From JAKVAV01 sp047633195 (GTDB lineage: Bacteria; Bacteroidota; Bacteroidia; Flavobacteriales_D; Cryomorphaceae), in NCBI GenBank assembly GCA_047633195.1, contig JBLIEU010000013.1, forward strand, positions 1 through 62,642: 62,642 bases of DNA. Direction: 5' to 3'. The notes below the pieces were generated by a model. It made no database searches and had not been told where the DNA came from. It worked only from the letters and a program-made list of their open reading frames with translations. A program made the position numbers and the translations under genes. The number at the start of each line of letters is the position of its first letter. Within the stretch, counting starts at the first letter, position 1. This document shows positions 33,948 to 43,185 of this stretch, one piece after another.

Positions 33948-36900
33948 AGTGGTAATATCTTTCCATTTCACGTTTTGGCTTTTGGGTAGCGGAGCCATTC
34001 GAAGCCGCTTTCGCCATTTTATTGGCAATCTCATTTCGCTCTATCTCGTCACGTACTTTCCGCAACTCCATCTCGTCACGGTCAAAGTAGACTTTCCCGT
34101 CAACGAAGGTTTTCATTGCCTTAGCATAAACCGATAAGGGATGGTCGCTCCAAATAACTAGGTCAGCATGTTTTCCAGCCGTAATGCTGCCGACGTATTG
34201 GTCTATATGAAGAATTTTGGCTGGATTGAGCGTGACCATTTTCAAAGCATCTTCTTCGCTCATTCCGCCATACCGAATTCCCTTGGCTGCTTCTTGATTC
34301 AGGCGCCTACCCATTTCAGCATCATCAGAATTGATAGCAGTCGTTACACCCATCCGATTGAGAATGGAGGCATTGTGAGGGATGGCATCTTTGACTTCGT
34401 ATTTGTAAGCCCACCAGTCGCTAAAGGTCGATGCCGATGCACCGTGCTCCTTCATCTTATCTGCTACCTTGTATCCTTCTAAGATGTGCGTGAAAGTATT
34501 TAGCGTGAAGCCCATGCTGTCGGCAACGTGCATCAGCATATTGATTTCGCTTTGCACGTATGAGTGGCAAGTAATGAAGCGTTCGCCATTGAGTATTTCG
34601 AGGAGAGCTTCCAGCTCAATGTCGGTTCGAAATGCTTCTTGTTCCACCTTTTCCTCGCTTTTGCGCTTTCGCTTTTTCTTGGATTCCTTTCCTGCTTCAT
34701 CGAGTTGCTTCAACTGTCCGTATTCCTTCGCTCGGTAAAAGGAGTCGTAGAAAAACTGTTCCACACCCATTCTGGTTTGTGGATAGCGTTTGTTATAGGA
34801 GTCTCCCCAGTTGGATTGTTTGACGTTTTCGCCTAGAGCGAATTTGATAAAACCCGGCGCTTCCGCGAAGAGCATATCATTCATGTCTTCGCCCCAACGT
34901 AGTTTAATAATGGCAGACTGTCCTCCGATTGGGTTGGCCGAGCCGTGGAGCAACTGAGACGTTGTAACTCCGCCTGCTAGTTGGCGATAGATATTAATAT
35001 CGTTAGGAGAAACAGCATCGCCAATTCTCACTTCAGCCGTGCTTGACTGAGTGCCTTCATTTACTCCACGAGTGATAGCAATGTGGCTATGCTCATCGAT
35101 TATTCCAGGTGTGATGTGCATTCCTGTTCCGTCAATGGTATTGAGATCGGTGCTTCCTTCAAACTCTGATATATCTATATTGGAACCCACCGATCTGATC
35201 TTACCGCCTGAGATGAGAACGTCAGCATTCTCTAAAACCCCGTTTTCATCCAATGTCCAAACTGTGGCATTTTTAATCAAAACCGATATTTCTGTCGGAA
35301 GAGCGTCTTGACCGTAAGCGGTCAATGGGTAGAACATTTTTGGTAGAAGAAAGAGGCTATCGGTTGTTGTAGTATCCGTCTCCAATTCCTTCTCTTCAGT
35401 TTTTTGCTTCGTGCGAATGGCACTCCACAAAACCTCTTTGCCAAAAGGATTGATGCCTCGTCCATCCCATATTCTATTGCCCGAAAGGCTCGTGGCCGAA
35501 AGTCTGAATCGACCATTTCCTTTGGGATCGTCAAAGGACAGAACCACCTCATTTCCTTGACTCGAAAAAGCAACCTTTTCTGTTAAGGTATCGGCGTCTT
35601 GGATCAGGGATACTTTTCCTTTGGGTGTTTCCTCTCCTTTAAGCGAAAGCTTGTAGTAAGTATCGTTAATATTCAAATCATAATTCCCTTCGAACGAAAG
35701 TCGATCAATATCAGCGATGGTGTTTCTTTTTCCTTTTATCCAGTGCTCAAAAACTTTCGGAGAGTCTTCCGTAAAGATGTCCTTATCGGTAATGAAGAAA
35801 TTGGCTAGGTAGCCAGGGGCCAGTTTCCCGATATTTTCACTTCCTAAAATTTCAGCAGGAGTGGTAGTAAGAGATGCCAGTGCTTCTTCTGCTGGTAGTC
35901 CTTTTTCAACTGCCAGTCGTAAGTTTTTGAAAAAGTCTTTTTCCTTATCAATTCCATGGGCCGACAGCATGAGTGGAATGGCCGCCTCAGAAACAAATCT
36001 CGGATTGAATGGCGCCCTTTCCCAATGCAGAAGATCTCGTTGCGAAACATAGCGGCTCAATTCTGGGTCGCTCATGTCAAAGGGTATGGGAAAATCGAGT
36101 GCAGTTACAACTCCTTTAACCTGCTCACCAACTTCTTTCAATACTTGGTACGAATCACCTGCGTCTAAAACAATAACCTTGAGATCAAATTCTTCAGCTA
36201 TTCGTTGAATTCGAAGGATGTCATTCGCCTCTTTTGCTTCAAAAATGAGGGGTAAATTTCTTTGATCGAGTAGTGCTTGAAGAGAAATATTTGTTTCCTG
36301 TTGCTGCCCTGAATCGTACCACTGCGCGTCGTAGAAGGCTTGACGTGTCAAGGCCATTGCGCCCATCAAGCTCGATGGGTAATCTTGCGTACTGCTTCCT
36401 TTTTCAAATGAAAAATGTTGGGCCGCTTTTTGATCGAGCATCATTTCATTGGCTTCTCCTTCTCCTATCAAAACCAGTGAAGATGTGCCCCTGCCTATTC
36501 CATCGTGATTGTGGGTAAGTGCAATGCCGAATCCCATTTTCAACATGCCTTCAGCCTCCTTCTCATTCGGTTTGAAACCGTCGAAGGCGTTGACCTCAGG
36601 ATGAAAAGCCTCATTCCAGTAGGTGCTCGTGTTCTCTTCGCGTTCGTGCCGAGGCCCTTTTCTCGAACTCCTACTATCGCTCTTTGTCAAGCCATAGGCA
36701 GAATTGAGTTCTATGAAGGAAGGGTAGATGTGCTTTTTGGGACGTTCGTAAATGACAGTATTGGCTGGGATATCAGCTTCAGCTATCTCACCGATTGCCT
36801 GGATTCGTCCTTTGTAAAGTAAGAGGTCACCGACCTCCGTTTTACCAGGTTCCAAGTGAATGGTGGCGCCTTTGATCAGGTAGTGTAAGTTGTCTTTGGA

Positions 36901-36987
36901 TGAAATGCCTTTTTCGGGAAAAGTGACTTGCGCCGAGGTCGAAATTGTCACGGCAATCAGTCCTAGCCATGCTAAAATTCTCTTCAT
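33931..36987 (-). CDS. secreted double amidohydrolase protein
   Basis: 1018 residues: signal peptide (MKRILAWLGLIAVTISTSAQ) and two tandem amidohydrolase modules. The first (about 25-430) has lost the HxH site (KKHIYPSFIELNSAYG) yet keeps the C-terminal LTTTPAEILG-like tail. The second (about 560-1000) is complete: GIIDEHSHIAI near 630, His in FITCHSYVQSE and NTFTHILEGY, Asp in AINSDDAEMGR, and VTLNPAKILHIDQYVGSI. Such modules resemble imidazolonepropionase-like and secreted dipeptidase-type enzymes. Substrate unknown. It heads an operon with the second amidohydrolase-fold gene and the NUMOD4-like gene. Confidence 0.85.
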   Translation of the reverse strand: MKRILAWLGLIAVTISTSAQVTFPEKGISSKDNLHYLIKGATIHLEPGKTEVGDLLLYKGRIQAIGEIAEADIPANTVIYERPKKHIYPSFIELNSAYGLTKSDSRSSRKGPRHEREENTSTYWNEAFHPEVNAFDGFKPNEKEAEGMLKMGFGIALTHNHDGIGRGTSSLVLIGEGEANEMMLDQKAAQHFSFEKGSSTQDYPSSLMGAMALTRQAFYDAQWYDSGQQQETNISLQALLDQRNLPLIFEAKEANDILRIQRIAEEFDLKVIVLDAGDSYQVLKEVGEQVKGVVTALDFPIPFDMSDPELSRYVSQRDLLHWERAPFNPRFVSEAAIPLMLSAHGIDKEKDFFKNLRLAVEKGLPAEEALASLTTTPAEILGSENIGKLAPGYLANFFITDKDIFTEDSPKVFEHWIKGKRNTIADIDRLSFEGNYDLNINDTYYKLSLKGEETPKGKVSLIQDADTLTEKVAFSSQGNEVVLSFDDPKGNGRFRLSATSLSGNRIWDGRGINPFGKEVLWSAIRTKQKTEEKELETDTTTTDSLFLLPKMFYPLTAYGQDALPTEISVLIKNATVWTLDENGVLENADVLISGGKIRSVGSNIDISEFEGSTDLNTIDGTGMHITPGIIDEHSHIAITRGVNEGTQSSTAEVRIGDAVSPNDINIYRQLAGGVTTSQLLHGSANPIGGQSAIIKLRWGEDMNDMLFAEAPGFIKFALGENVKQSNWGDSYNKRYPQTRMGVEQFFYDSFYRAKEYGQLKQLDEAGKESKKKRKRKSEEKVEQEAFRTDIELEALLEILNGERFITCHSYVQSEINMLMHVADSMGFTLNTFTHILEGYKVADKMKEHGASASTFSDWWAYKYEVKDAIPHNASILNRMGVTTAINSDDAEMGRRLNQEAAKGIRYGGMSEEDALKMVTLNPAKILHIDQYVGSITAGKHADLVIWSDHPLSVYAKAMKTFVDGKVYFDRDEMELRKVRDEIERNEIANKMAKAASNGSATQKPKREMERYYHCDTKE

Positions 36988-37100
36988 ATGTTTTTGCTAC
37001 TTTGTAAAATTAAGAAACCCTAAAGCTGTTTTGGCGTATGTCTTGAGTCATAGCAAACGTTAGCTAGTGAATAAAGTTTGTTCTCAATAAATCTATAAGA

Positions 37101-38717
37101 ATGAAGTTTAAATTGTTTCCCGTTGTTTTTTTATTTCTTCTTACTTCTTGTGTAAAAGAGAAAATTGAGGTGAAGGACATTAGTTCTTCCATTTCACCTG
37201 AGTTTGGTGTGCCACTGGCTAAAGCAACAATTTTTGCTGAAAAAGTCATCGAGAGATACGATGATCAAGGCCTAGTGACAACTGATGAAGAAGGTGTATT
37301 GACACTTATTTACCAGGATACGCTAGAATCCATATCAGCTGATGAGTTTCTAGGATTAGAGGATCAACAGATTGCAGACAAATACGAACTCAATGCATCT
37401 GATCTTTCCAATCTTGCAAGTTTTGGGACACTTTTATTTGAGCAAGATGTGATCTACAACTTGGAATTTGGCGAGGACAGACTAGACTCTGTTCGTTTCG
37501 AAACAGGGATGTTAACCCTTCTTGTCAATTCTGACGGATCAATACCGCTAACTGGTGTGATGTCAATTTTAGACCCATTCACAAGCGAGTCTCTATTTAG
37601 CACAAGCTTTTCAGACGATTCACCTCCAATTGCAGTAACGGTGAATGAAGACTTTACCAACCTATTATTTCGGTTGAGATCGGATGATGAATTCACCAAC
37701 GGACTTCGACTTTCCTTCACTTTTGAATTGACCGATAATGGCGGGACGTATCCCGATGAAATTTCCATAAACCTTGCGCTTACTGATTTCTCAATAGCCT
37801 CGGTAGGTGGTTATATCGCACCACGTATTATTGACTTAGAAGACCAGAGTGCTCGAATCAGTATTTTTGATGAGGATTTCGGGGGCCAGATTCGACTCGA
37901 AGATCCCAAGTTAAACTTGTTCTTTTTTAATGGCTACGGAATTGGCGTACGCCCCGTAATAAATGAAATAATTGGAGAAAACAACGATGGTGAGACACTG
38001 GTGGTTCCCGGTAACCAGATTGAAGCTTTAGACGTGGTTTCATCCGCACCATCTTCAGGAGAAATTGGAATGAGTCAAATCCAAATCGACAATGAGACGA
38101 TGACACCTACGGTAACGGATTTTATGGCTTTTGAACCCAACCTAGTGACTGGAAAAATTTCCTTGGAAATCAATCCTGAAAACGATGAATCCAATTTTAT
38201 TTCTCGTGGCTCTTCTCTTGATGTGAATTTTGAAGTTGAGTTACCCATTTATGGTTCGTTGGCTGATTTTAGTTTGATTGATACCACCGAGATTGATTTT
38301 GGTGATTTAGTTGAGTCGGCAGATGATATCCAAGAAATTGAACAATTGGACATTCGGCTTTTTGTAAAAAATGCCCTTCCGATTGATGCTGGTGTTCAAC
38401 TCATTTTTCTCGATGATAATTTCAATCGCATCGACTCGCTTTTTGTCGAACCAACTACGGTCATACCAGCCGCTCCAGTTGATCTTTCTGCTGCCGCGGG
38501 CTCTCCTGATTATGGAAGAGTAATCGGCGAGACAGAGACAAGAATAGATATTTCCATACCTCGCGAAAGGATTGATCCACTTAAGGATGTGACACAAGTT
38601 ATTGTGGAAGTATCCGGTAATACAACAGGTAATGGAGGCAATCCAATCCGACTTTACCCAGAGAATTTCATTGAGGTAAATGTAGCCGCTAAAGCAATTT
38701 TCAACCTTGAACTGTAG
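37101..38717 (+). CDS. putative lipoprotein of unknown function
   Basis: 538 residues. The lipobox LLTSC near residue 17 (MKFKLFPVVFLFLLTSCVKEK) predicts a lipid-anchored surface or periplasmic protein. The body is nearly all beta with repeated DxF/DLS segments and acidic loops and no named motif. The start of the DUF5723 gene follows 4 bases after its stop; the two probably form one unit. A surface partner of that outer-membrane protein is a reasonable guess, no more. Confidence 0.7.
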   Translation: MKFKLFPVVFLFLLTSCVKEKIEVKDISSSISPEFGVPLAKATIFAEKVIERYDDQGLVTTDEEGVLTLIYQDTLESISADEFLGLEDQQIADKYELNASDLSNLASFGTLLFEQDVIYNLEFGEDRLDSVRFETGMLTLLVNSDGSIPLTGVMSILDPFTSESLFSTSFSDDSPPIAVTVNEDFTNLLFRLRSDDEFTNGLRLSFTFELTDNGGTYPDEISINLALTDFSIASVGGYIAPRIIDLEDQSARISIFDEDFGGQIRLEDPKLNLFFFNGYGIGVRPVINEIIGENNDGETLVVPGNQIEALDVVSSAPSSGEIGMSQIQIDNETMTPTVTDFMAFEPNLVTGKISLEINPENDESNFISRGSSLDVNFEVELPIYGSLADFSLIDTTEIDFGDLVESADDIQEIEQLDIRLFVKNALPIDAGVQLIFLDDNFNRIDSLFVEPTTVIPAAPVDLSAAAGSPDYGRVIGETETRIDISIPRERIDPLKDVTQVIVEVSGNTTGNGGNPIRLYPENFIEVNVAAKAIFNLEL

Positions 38718-38721
38718 TAAA

Positions 38722-40176
38722 ATGAAGCGATTAATAATTATCCTCACACTTCTGTTTTCAGCCCACGGTTACGCTCAGATGAGTGGACAAATTGGGCAGT
38801 TCGATTTGGTTCCTCAGCGCATTTATGCCAATCCAGCTTTTCAGCCAAAGGCTAGGTTGAATATTGCTTTTCCCGGTTTGGGAAACATTTACGCCCAAAA
38901 TGGCAACAACTGGATCCAACCACGAAGCTTTGTCGAAGGTGGAAGCTCAGTGCTTTCTCCTGAGTCTATTTTATCTGCGATAGGAGATGAGGCCACTACT
39001 ACTCAGATGCAAGGGATAGAACTTCTACATTTCGGAATTCGTTTTGGCAAAAACTACGTTCACCTCCGAGCTACCGAAAGAGTTCAAGCGAGGGTAAATA
39101 TTCCCGCAGACATTTTTCGATTGGCGGTTTATGGAAATGTGGGTTCCTACCAATTTGAAAACAATACCGCGAATTTTTCGAATCTGGCCATCGATGCCAT
39201 CCACTTTCGAGAATATGCAGCGGGTTTTAATCGAGAAATCACCGATAAAATCACGGTTGGGGTTACCGCCAAATACCTTTACGGAATGGAAGTCATCCAA
39301 ACTGAAAATTCATCCTTGAAACTTCAGACAAATCAAGACACATATGAATTGATATCTTCGGGGCAATTGGATATCAATACTTCAGGAATCAATTCATTGG
39401 TTTCAAGTGAGGAGGATTTCGATGCGAATGAATACCTCTTGGGAAAAAAGAACAGTGGGTTTGCCTTTGATTTTGGGGCCACTTATGAACCCATTGAGAA
39501 ATTGCAATTGCAAATATCCGCTCATGACATCGGTTTCATCAGGTGGAAAGATGATATTTCAAACTACCAAACGAACGATGCCAACTTTGCCTTTAACGGT
39601 GTCGATATGACCGATTTCTTGTTTCAAGAAGACATTGATTTCGGTGAAGAATTTCAAAATGAAGCGGATAGTTTGCTCACCGAACTCGAAGAGACATTTG
39701 GTTTTGAGGAAACCAATGGTTCTTTCAAAACCAGCTTGAACGGGTTTATGCGCTACGGAGCGGCTTACACGATCTTCGAGAACCAGGGTTTTCGAGGAAC
39801 GGGATGGTGCAACGTCACCCATGCTCTTGGCGAAAGTATGGTCGACTTCCAGGCTTCTTTTGGATACAATCAAACCCTCTGGAATTCAGTTCAGGCGGGA
39901 GTGCACATGACTAAAACGGGCGATTTGCCGTTCACCTTGGGTGGCGGGTTATCTCTCAATGCTGGATTCTTTCAGCTTTATGCCATGGTCGAAAACTTTG
40001 CTGTGGCGCCTCTCGCCGAAGTAACTATTGTCGATCAAGATGATCCTTCAGATCGGTCTACGGTTTTTCTTCCTGCTTCTCCTTCTGATTTGAGGGTTCA
40101 CTTGGGAATAAACTTTACTTTCAATAGAGATTATGGCTCGAATCAAAGTGGCGGACGAGCAATGATTCAACGCTAG
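38722..40176 (+). CDS. DUF5723 family outer membrane protein
   Basis: 484 residues from the ATG at 38722 (MKRLIIILTLLFSAHGYAQ, a signal peptide). The mature protein starts by NPAFQPKARLNIAFPGLG and runs through about a dozen amphipathic strands ending in VHLGINFTFNRDYG, as in FadL-like or PorP-like barrels. DUF5723 is a Bacteroidota family of predicted barrels without a settled role. It follows the lipoprotein gene by 4 bases. The last 4 bases overlap the convergent asparaginase remnant. Confidence 0.75.
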   Translation: MKRLIIILTLLFSAHGYAQMSGQIGQFDLVPQRIYANPAFQPKARLNIAFPGLGNIYAQNGNNWIQPRSFVEGGSSVLSPESILSAIGDEATTTQMQGIELLHFGIRFGKNYVHLRATERVQARVNIPADIFRLAVYGNVGSYQFENNTANFSNLAIDAIHFREYAAGFNREITDKITVGVTAKYLYGMEVIQTENSSLKLQTNQDTYELISSGQLDINTSGINSLVSSEEDFDANEYLLGKKNSGFAFDFGATYEPIEKLQLQISAHDIGFIRWKDDISNYQTNDANFAFNGVDMTDFLFQEDIDFGEEFQNEADSLLTELEETFGFEETNGSFKTSLNGFMRYGAAYTIFENQGFRGTGWCNVTHALGESMVDFQASFGYNQTLWNSVQAGVHMTKTGDLPFTLGGGLSLNAGFFQLYAMVENFAVAPLAEVTIVDQDDPSDRSTVFLPASPSDLRVHLGINFTFNRDYGSNQSGGRAMIQR

Positions 40177-40463
40177 GCGTAGATCAAAGAATCCGCTTCT
40201 TTTGAAGGCTTTACAAAACCACGGTACATCCTTTCGCTATTGAAGGGCATCGCGATATTTCCTTCAGCATCCTTTCCTATCATCCCTCCGGCGCACCCCA
40301 TTTTTGGAATGGGTTCGCTAATCACAATTGAAGTGGATTTAAAGAGCAATTTTCTTCCATATTTCATCTGTGTGGCCAAGTCATACGCAATCACAGCCTC
40401 AATATAGTATTGGTCCCAGCACTTTGTGGCGCGAAGACGTTAAAATAGAATCCTATCCGTTAT
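40173..40463 (-). pseudogene. isoaspartyl peptidase / type 2 asparaginase, C-terminal remnant
   Basis: About 96 codons open to a TAA, equal to the last third of the family. Recognisable text: WDQYYIEAVIAYDLATQMKYG, then PKMGCAGGMIGKDAEGNIAM and PFNSERMYRG. The family normally has GGxGGxI and FNTxGMYRG, so G-to-C and G-to-R/E changes have crept in. The catalytic Thr and the whole alpha chain are absent upstream, where stops occur in all frames. The strip 40464-40601 holds no recognisable gene, only open stretches too short to place. Confidence 0.75.
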
Positions 40464-40601
40464 GTCCGATTTGGACTATCCGATGAGAGCGGCAATGAGG
40501 AATCTCCTGCTTTGGTTGTATTGCCAAAATGCGCGACCGTGATCGGGAAGGGGCTGGTTATGGCCTTGGCCAGATCTCTGGAATATTCCAAGAATGATGA
40601 C

Positions 40602-40798
40602 AGAATAGGTTTTTAGAACATATATTTAGCCACAGAGATCGATATGAAATATTTGATGGATCGGGTCGGATTTCGCTGTGTGGAAACTTCAATGATGGCT
40701 CGAGAATAGGAGTCGCAGATTTGCCAGAAGGCTTTTATGTAGTTCGTGTCATGAACGAGGATAGAGTTCTAATTTCGCGCTTCCTTAAAATTCTGTAG
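40602..40798 (+). pseudogene. type IX secretion sorting-tail remnant
   Basis: About 65 codons, open only after in-frame TGA codons. The text YEIFDGSGRISLCG, then IGVADLPEGFYVVRV and RFLKIL at the stop, is the type A (Por) C-terminal sorting domain: DxxGR, then LPxGxYxVR. With no upstream protein this is the tail of a lost secreted protein. It ends 3 bases before the transporter start. Confidence 0.65.
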
Positions 40799-40801
40799 GC
40801 T

Positions 40802-42178
40802 TTGCTTAAGAAATCCCCCGACGCGCTGGTGATCATCTCACTGGTGCTGATTCTCTTCACCATTCTCACTTGGATCATTCCCGCAGGCGAGTACTCTCGT
40901 GAAGTGGTAGATGGCAGAACAGTAGTGATGGCGGGCACCTACGAAACCGTTGAGGCCAGCCCGCAAAGTTGGGCAGATCTGCTCGTAGCGCCTATAAAAG
41001 GTTTTGTTGGAGCGGCCCATATTATTGCTTTTGTGATTTTAGTAGGGGGTGCTTTTTCTATTGTCACGGCCACGGGAGCATTGGATGCGGGGCTAGGTTC
41101 AGTTCTTAAATACGCCGAGCGCAATCCTGCTTCCAAACATTTTGTAGTTCCCATATTGATGGTTTTTTTCTCGCTGGCAGGCTGCACCTTCGGGATGTCA
41201 GAAGAGAATTTAGTTTTTATCCTCATCACCATTCCTCTCGCTAGGAGTATGGGATATGACAATCTGGTAGGAGTCGCTATTCCATTTTTGGGTTCGGCAG
41301 CGGGTTTTGCTGGGGCTGCTATTAACCCATTCACGGTTGGAATTGCGCAAGGAATAGCCGAGCTGCCCATTGGAAGCGGTGCTGGCTATCGTTGGTTTGT
41401 ATGGGCGATATTTACAATCATCGCTATCGTATTTGTGATGCTTTACATCCGAAAGTTGGAGAAGCATCCTGAAAAGAAGCTTATCACCGACGACGATCAA
41501 AACAGTTACGAGACAAAAGAACCGCCTTTACTGGATATACCTCGAAAGTTGGTTTTGATTCTGTTTGTATTCGCCATCGTCTTATTGATGGTTGGAGCGA
41601 ATCAATTTGGCTGGTACATCGACGAGATCTCAGCCTTATTCATCGCTTTGGGTTTGCTTTCGGCAATCGCCACCCGAATGGGCGTGACCAAAACGATCAG
41701 CTCATTTACCCAAGGGGCTAAGGATATGTTGACGGCTGCAATAATCATTGGTATTTCAAGGGCTGTTCTAGTCGTAGCCGAAGACGGAAAAATCATCGAT
41801 ACAGTGCTTTATGCCATGGCAAATGGCGTGGAGGACTTGCCCGATACGATCAGCGTTCAGATGATGTTTTTTGTCCAAGGCGCCCTGAATATTTTCATTC
41901 CATCTGGGTCGGGACAAGCGGCTATCACGATGCCCATTATGACGCCTTTAGCTGATATTTTGGGAATCGCTCGTCAATCGGCTGTGCTCGCATTTCAATT
42001 CGGTGATGGGTTGTTGATCGTTGTTATTCCTACTAGTGGTGTCACGATGGGAATTCTTTCCATAGCTAGAATCCCTTACAACGTCTGGGTGAAGTGGGTT
42101 TGGAAACTCATTCTGGTTTTCACCATCTTCTCGATGCTGTTCTTGGCTTTGCCGCAGTATTTTGATGTTTGGCCTTAA
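40802..42178 (+). CDS. YfcC family (DcuC/ArgO-type) membrane transporter
   Basis: 458 residues with about 11-12 membrane helices. It starts at TTG (LLKKSPDALVIISLVLILFTILTWIIPAGEYS), the family-typical opening; no ATG is available nearby. Conserved family features are GTYETV-like and PIKGF, AHIIAFVILVGGAFSI, GMSEENLVF, and the pore-region IPSGSGQAAITMPIM near 385. Members are inner-membrane carriers for dicarboxylates, dipeptides or basic amino acids; which one applies here is open. The gene seems to have been placed against pseudogene debris upstream, so its expression signal is unclear. Confidence 0.8.
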   Translation: MLKKSPDALVIISLVLILFTILTWIIPAGEYSREVVDGRTVVMAGTYETVEASPQSWADLLVAPIKGFVGAAHIIAFVILVGGAFSIVTATGALDAGLGSVLKYAERNPASKHFVVPILMVFFSLAGCTFGMSEENLVFILITIPLARSMGYDNLVGVAIPFLGSAAGFAGAAINPFTVGIAQGIAELPIGSGAGYRWFVWAIFTIIAIVFVMLYIRKLEKHPEKKLITDDDQNSYETKEPPLLDIPRKLVLILFVFAIVLLMVGANQFGWYIDEISALFIALGLLSAIATRMGVTKTISSFTQGAKDMLTAAIIIGISRAVLVVAEDGKIIDTVLYAMANGVEDLPDTISVQMMFFVQGALNIFIPSGSGQAAITMPIMTPLADILGIARQSAVLAFQFGDGLLIVVIPTSGVTMGILSIARIPYNVWVKWVWKLILVFTIFSMLFLALPQYFDVWP

Positions 42179-42179
42179 G

Positions 42180-42238
42180 TAGAGTCTGTCTAGTAAGTTC
42201 GCTATCGCGCTTCCGCATTATCTTTACTTATCCTTAAT
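42180..42238 (+). repeat. dispersed 3'-end repeat, copy E (truncated)
   Basis: It begins TAGAGTCTGTC 2 bases after the transporter stop, then AGTAAGTTCGCTAT and CTTCCGCATTATC, matching copies B2 and D in sense. The far half (CAGTCAT-hairpin-ACTCCTTG) is missing. Confidence 0.5.
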
Positions 42239-42299
42239 AAACGAATTGGCCTCTTCAACCTCCGAGATGAATTCTTATTTTTTCAATGGTCTGTATTTT

Positions 42300-42327
42300 A
42301 AAAACTCACTGATAAGAATTATCAGTG
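42300..42327 (-). terminator. ispD terminator
   Basis: Perfect 9-bp arms CACTGATAA and TTATCAGTG with a 3-base loop, followed on the minus strand by AG and TTTTT. Fits the end of the leftward ispD. Confidence 0.75.
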
Positions 42328-42361
42328 GATTTACCTTTGAGAAAAGCCCTGAAATGAAGAG

Positions 42362-43033
42362 TTAGCCCTTTAGAAAAGATGCGGCAATCAGTAAATCTTC
42401 TCTTGTGGTGATTTTGATATTCCTACGGTTACCTTCCACGATGTCAACAGACTGACCCATGTGTTCGACTACTGAGGCATCATCGGTAAAGATATCTTGG
42501 TAGTCTGTTTCGTAGGCTTTTTTGAGAATAGCTGTTTTGAAGCACTGCGGTGTTTGGATGGCCACCAATTCGTTTCGCGGAATGGTATAGCTAGAAGCTC
42601 CATCGAACCTGCGTATGGTGTCGATTACTGGCACCGCGGGTATAGCAGCTCCCGATTTGGCTGCGTTTTCGAAGCAACGCTCAATGGTGTCGGCTGAAAC
42701 GAATGGCCTCACTGCATCATGAATAGCGACCAATTCAACCGTTTTTTCTAAAGCTGCTATTCCATTTTTCACAGAGTTAAAGCGCTCTTCCCCACCTTCT
42801 ACAACGGCATGTTCAAGGTCGAATCCGTAGTCTTTTTGGATTTTCTTCCACTCGCCGTGAAGGCTCTTGTAGAGCACCAAAATGAATTGAAGTTCGGGAT
42901 CGTAAAGTCGAAATGCTTCAAACGTGTGAAGTAAAACGGGTTTTTCCGCAAGGGGAAGAAACTGCTTAGCTGTGTTGAGGTTCATGCGGGTGCCAGTGCC
43001 TCCCGCCACAATTATTACAGCCCTATTTGCCAT
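42362..43033 (-). CDS. ispD: 2-C-methyl-D-erythritol 4-phosphate cytidylyltransferase
   Basis: MEP-pathway enzyme adding CMP to methylerythritol phosphate, 223 residues. The nucleotide-binding start is IIVAGGTGTRMNLNTAKQFL. The substrate motif HDAVRPFVS and the late VEGNRRNIKITTREDL are typical. It belongs to the same pathway as dxs (8.7 kb) and ispG (55.7 kb) but is not linked to either. It is a single gene, ended by the hairpin at 42300-42327. Confidence 0.95.
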   Translation of the reverse strand: MANRAVIIVAGGTGTRMNLNTAKQFLPLAEKPVLLHTFEAFRLYDPELQFILVLYKSLHGEWKKIQKDYGFDLEHAVVEGGEERFNSVKNGIAALEKTVELVAIHDAVRPFVSADTIERCFENAAKSGAAIPAVPVIDTIRRFDGASSYTIPRNELVAIQTPQCFKTAILKKAYETDYQDIFTDDASVVEHMGQSVDIVEGNRRNIKITTREDLLIAASFLKG

Positions 43034-43112
43034 GAGTAGATTAAGTCTGTCAATTCTTTTGAAGTGGCTGAACCAAATAGTTCGAAAGTAAGATGCGCGA
43101 ATTTTTAAAAAT

Positions 43113-43185
43113 CAAGGAGTTGACATTTGTCAATGACTGTTTTTAAAACGAGTGCGACGCAGCTAACGGACTGGACAGACACTAG
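43113..43185 (-). repeat. dispersed 3'-end repeat, copy C (internal deletion)
   Basis: About 73 bases. In sense it starts at the queA stop with CTAGTGTCTGTCCAGTCC and ends CAGTCAT, TGAC-aaat-GTCA hairpin, ACTCCTTG. The middle block with CACCATGC and GCTTGGTCTA found in A and B1 is absent. The hairpin bases differ from A and B1 while the pairing is kept. Confidence 0.55.

Noticed and set aside
39790..39815. Stretch GGATGGTGCAACGTCA similar to the repeat block GCATGGTGCAACGCCG
   Set aside because: It lies inside the DUF5723 coding frame and no neighbouring blocks of the repeat are present, so it is probably chance.
43120..43133. TTGACA-TT-TGTCAA palindrome, looks like a -35 box or operator
   Set aside because: It is the hairpin of repeat copy C; there is no partner -7 word at the right distance for ispD or queA.
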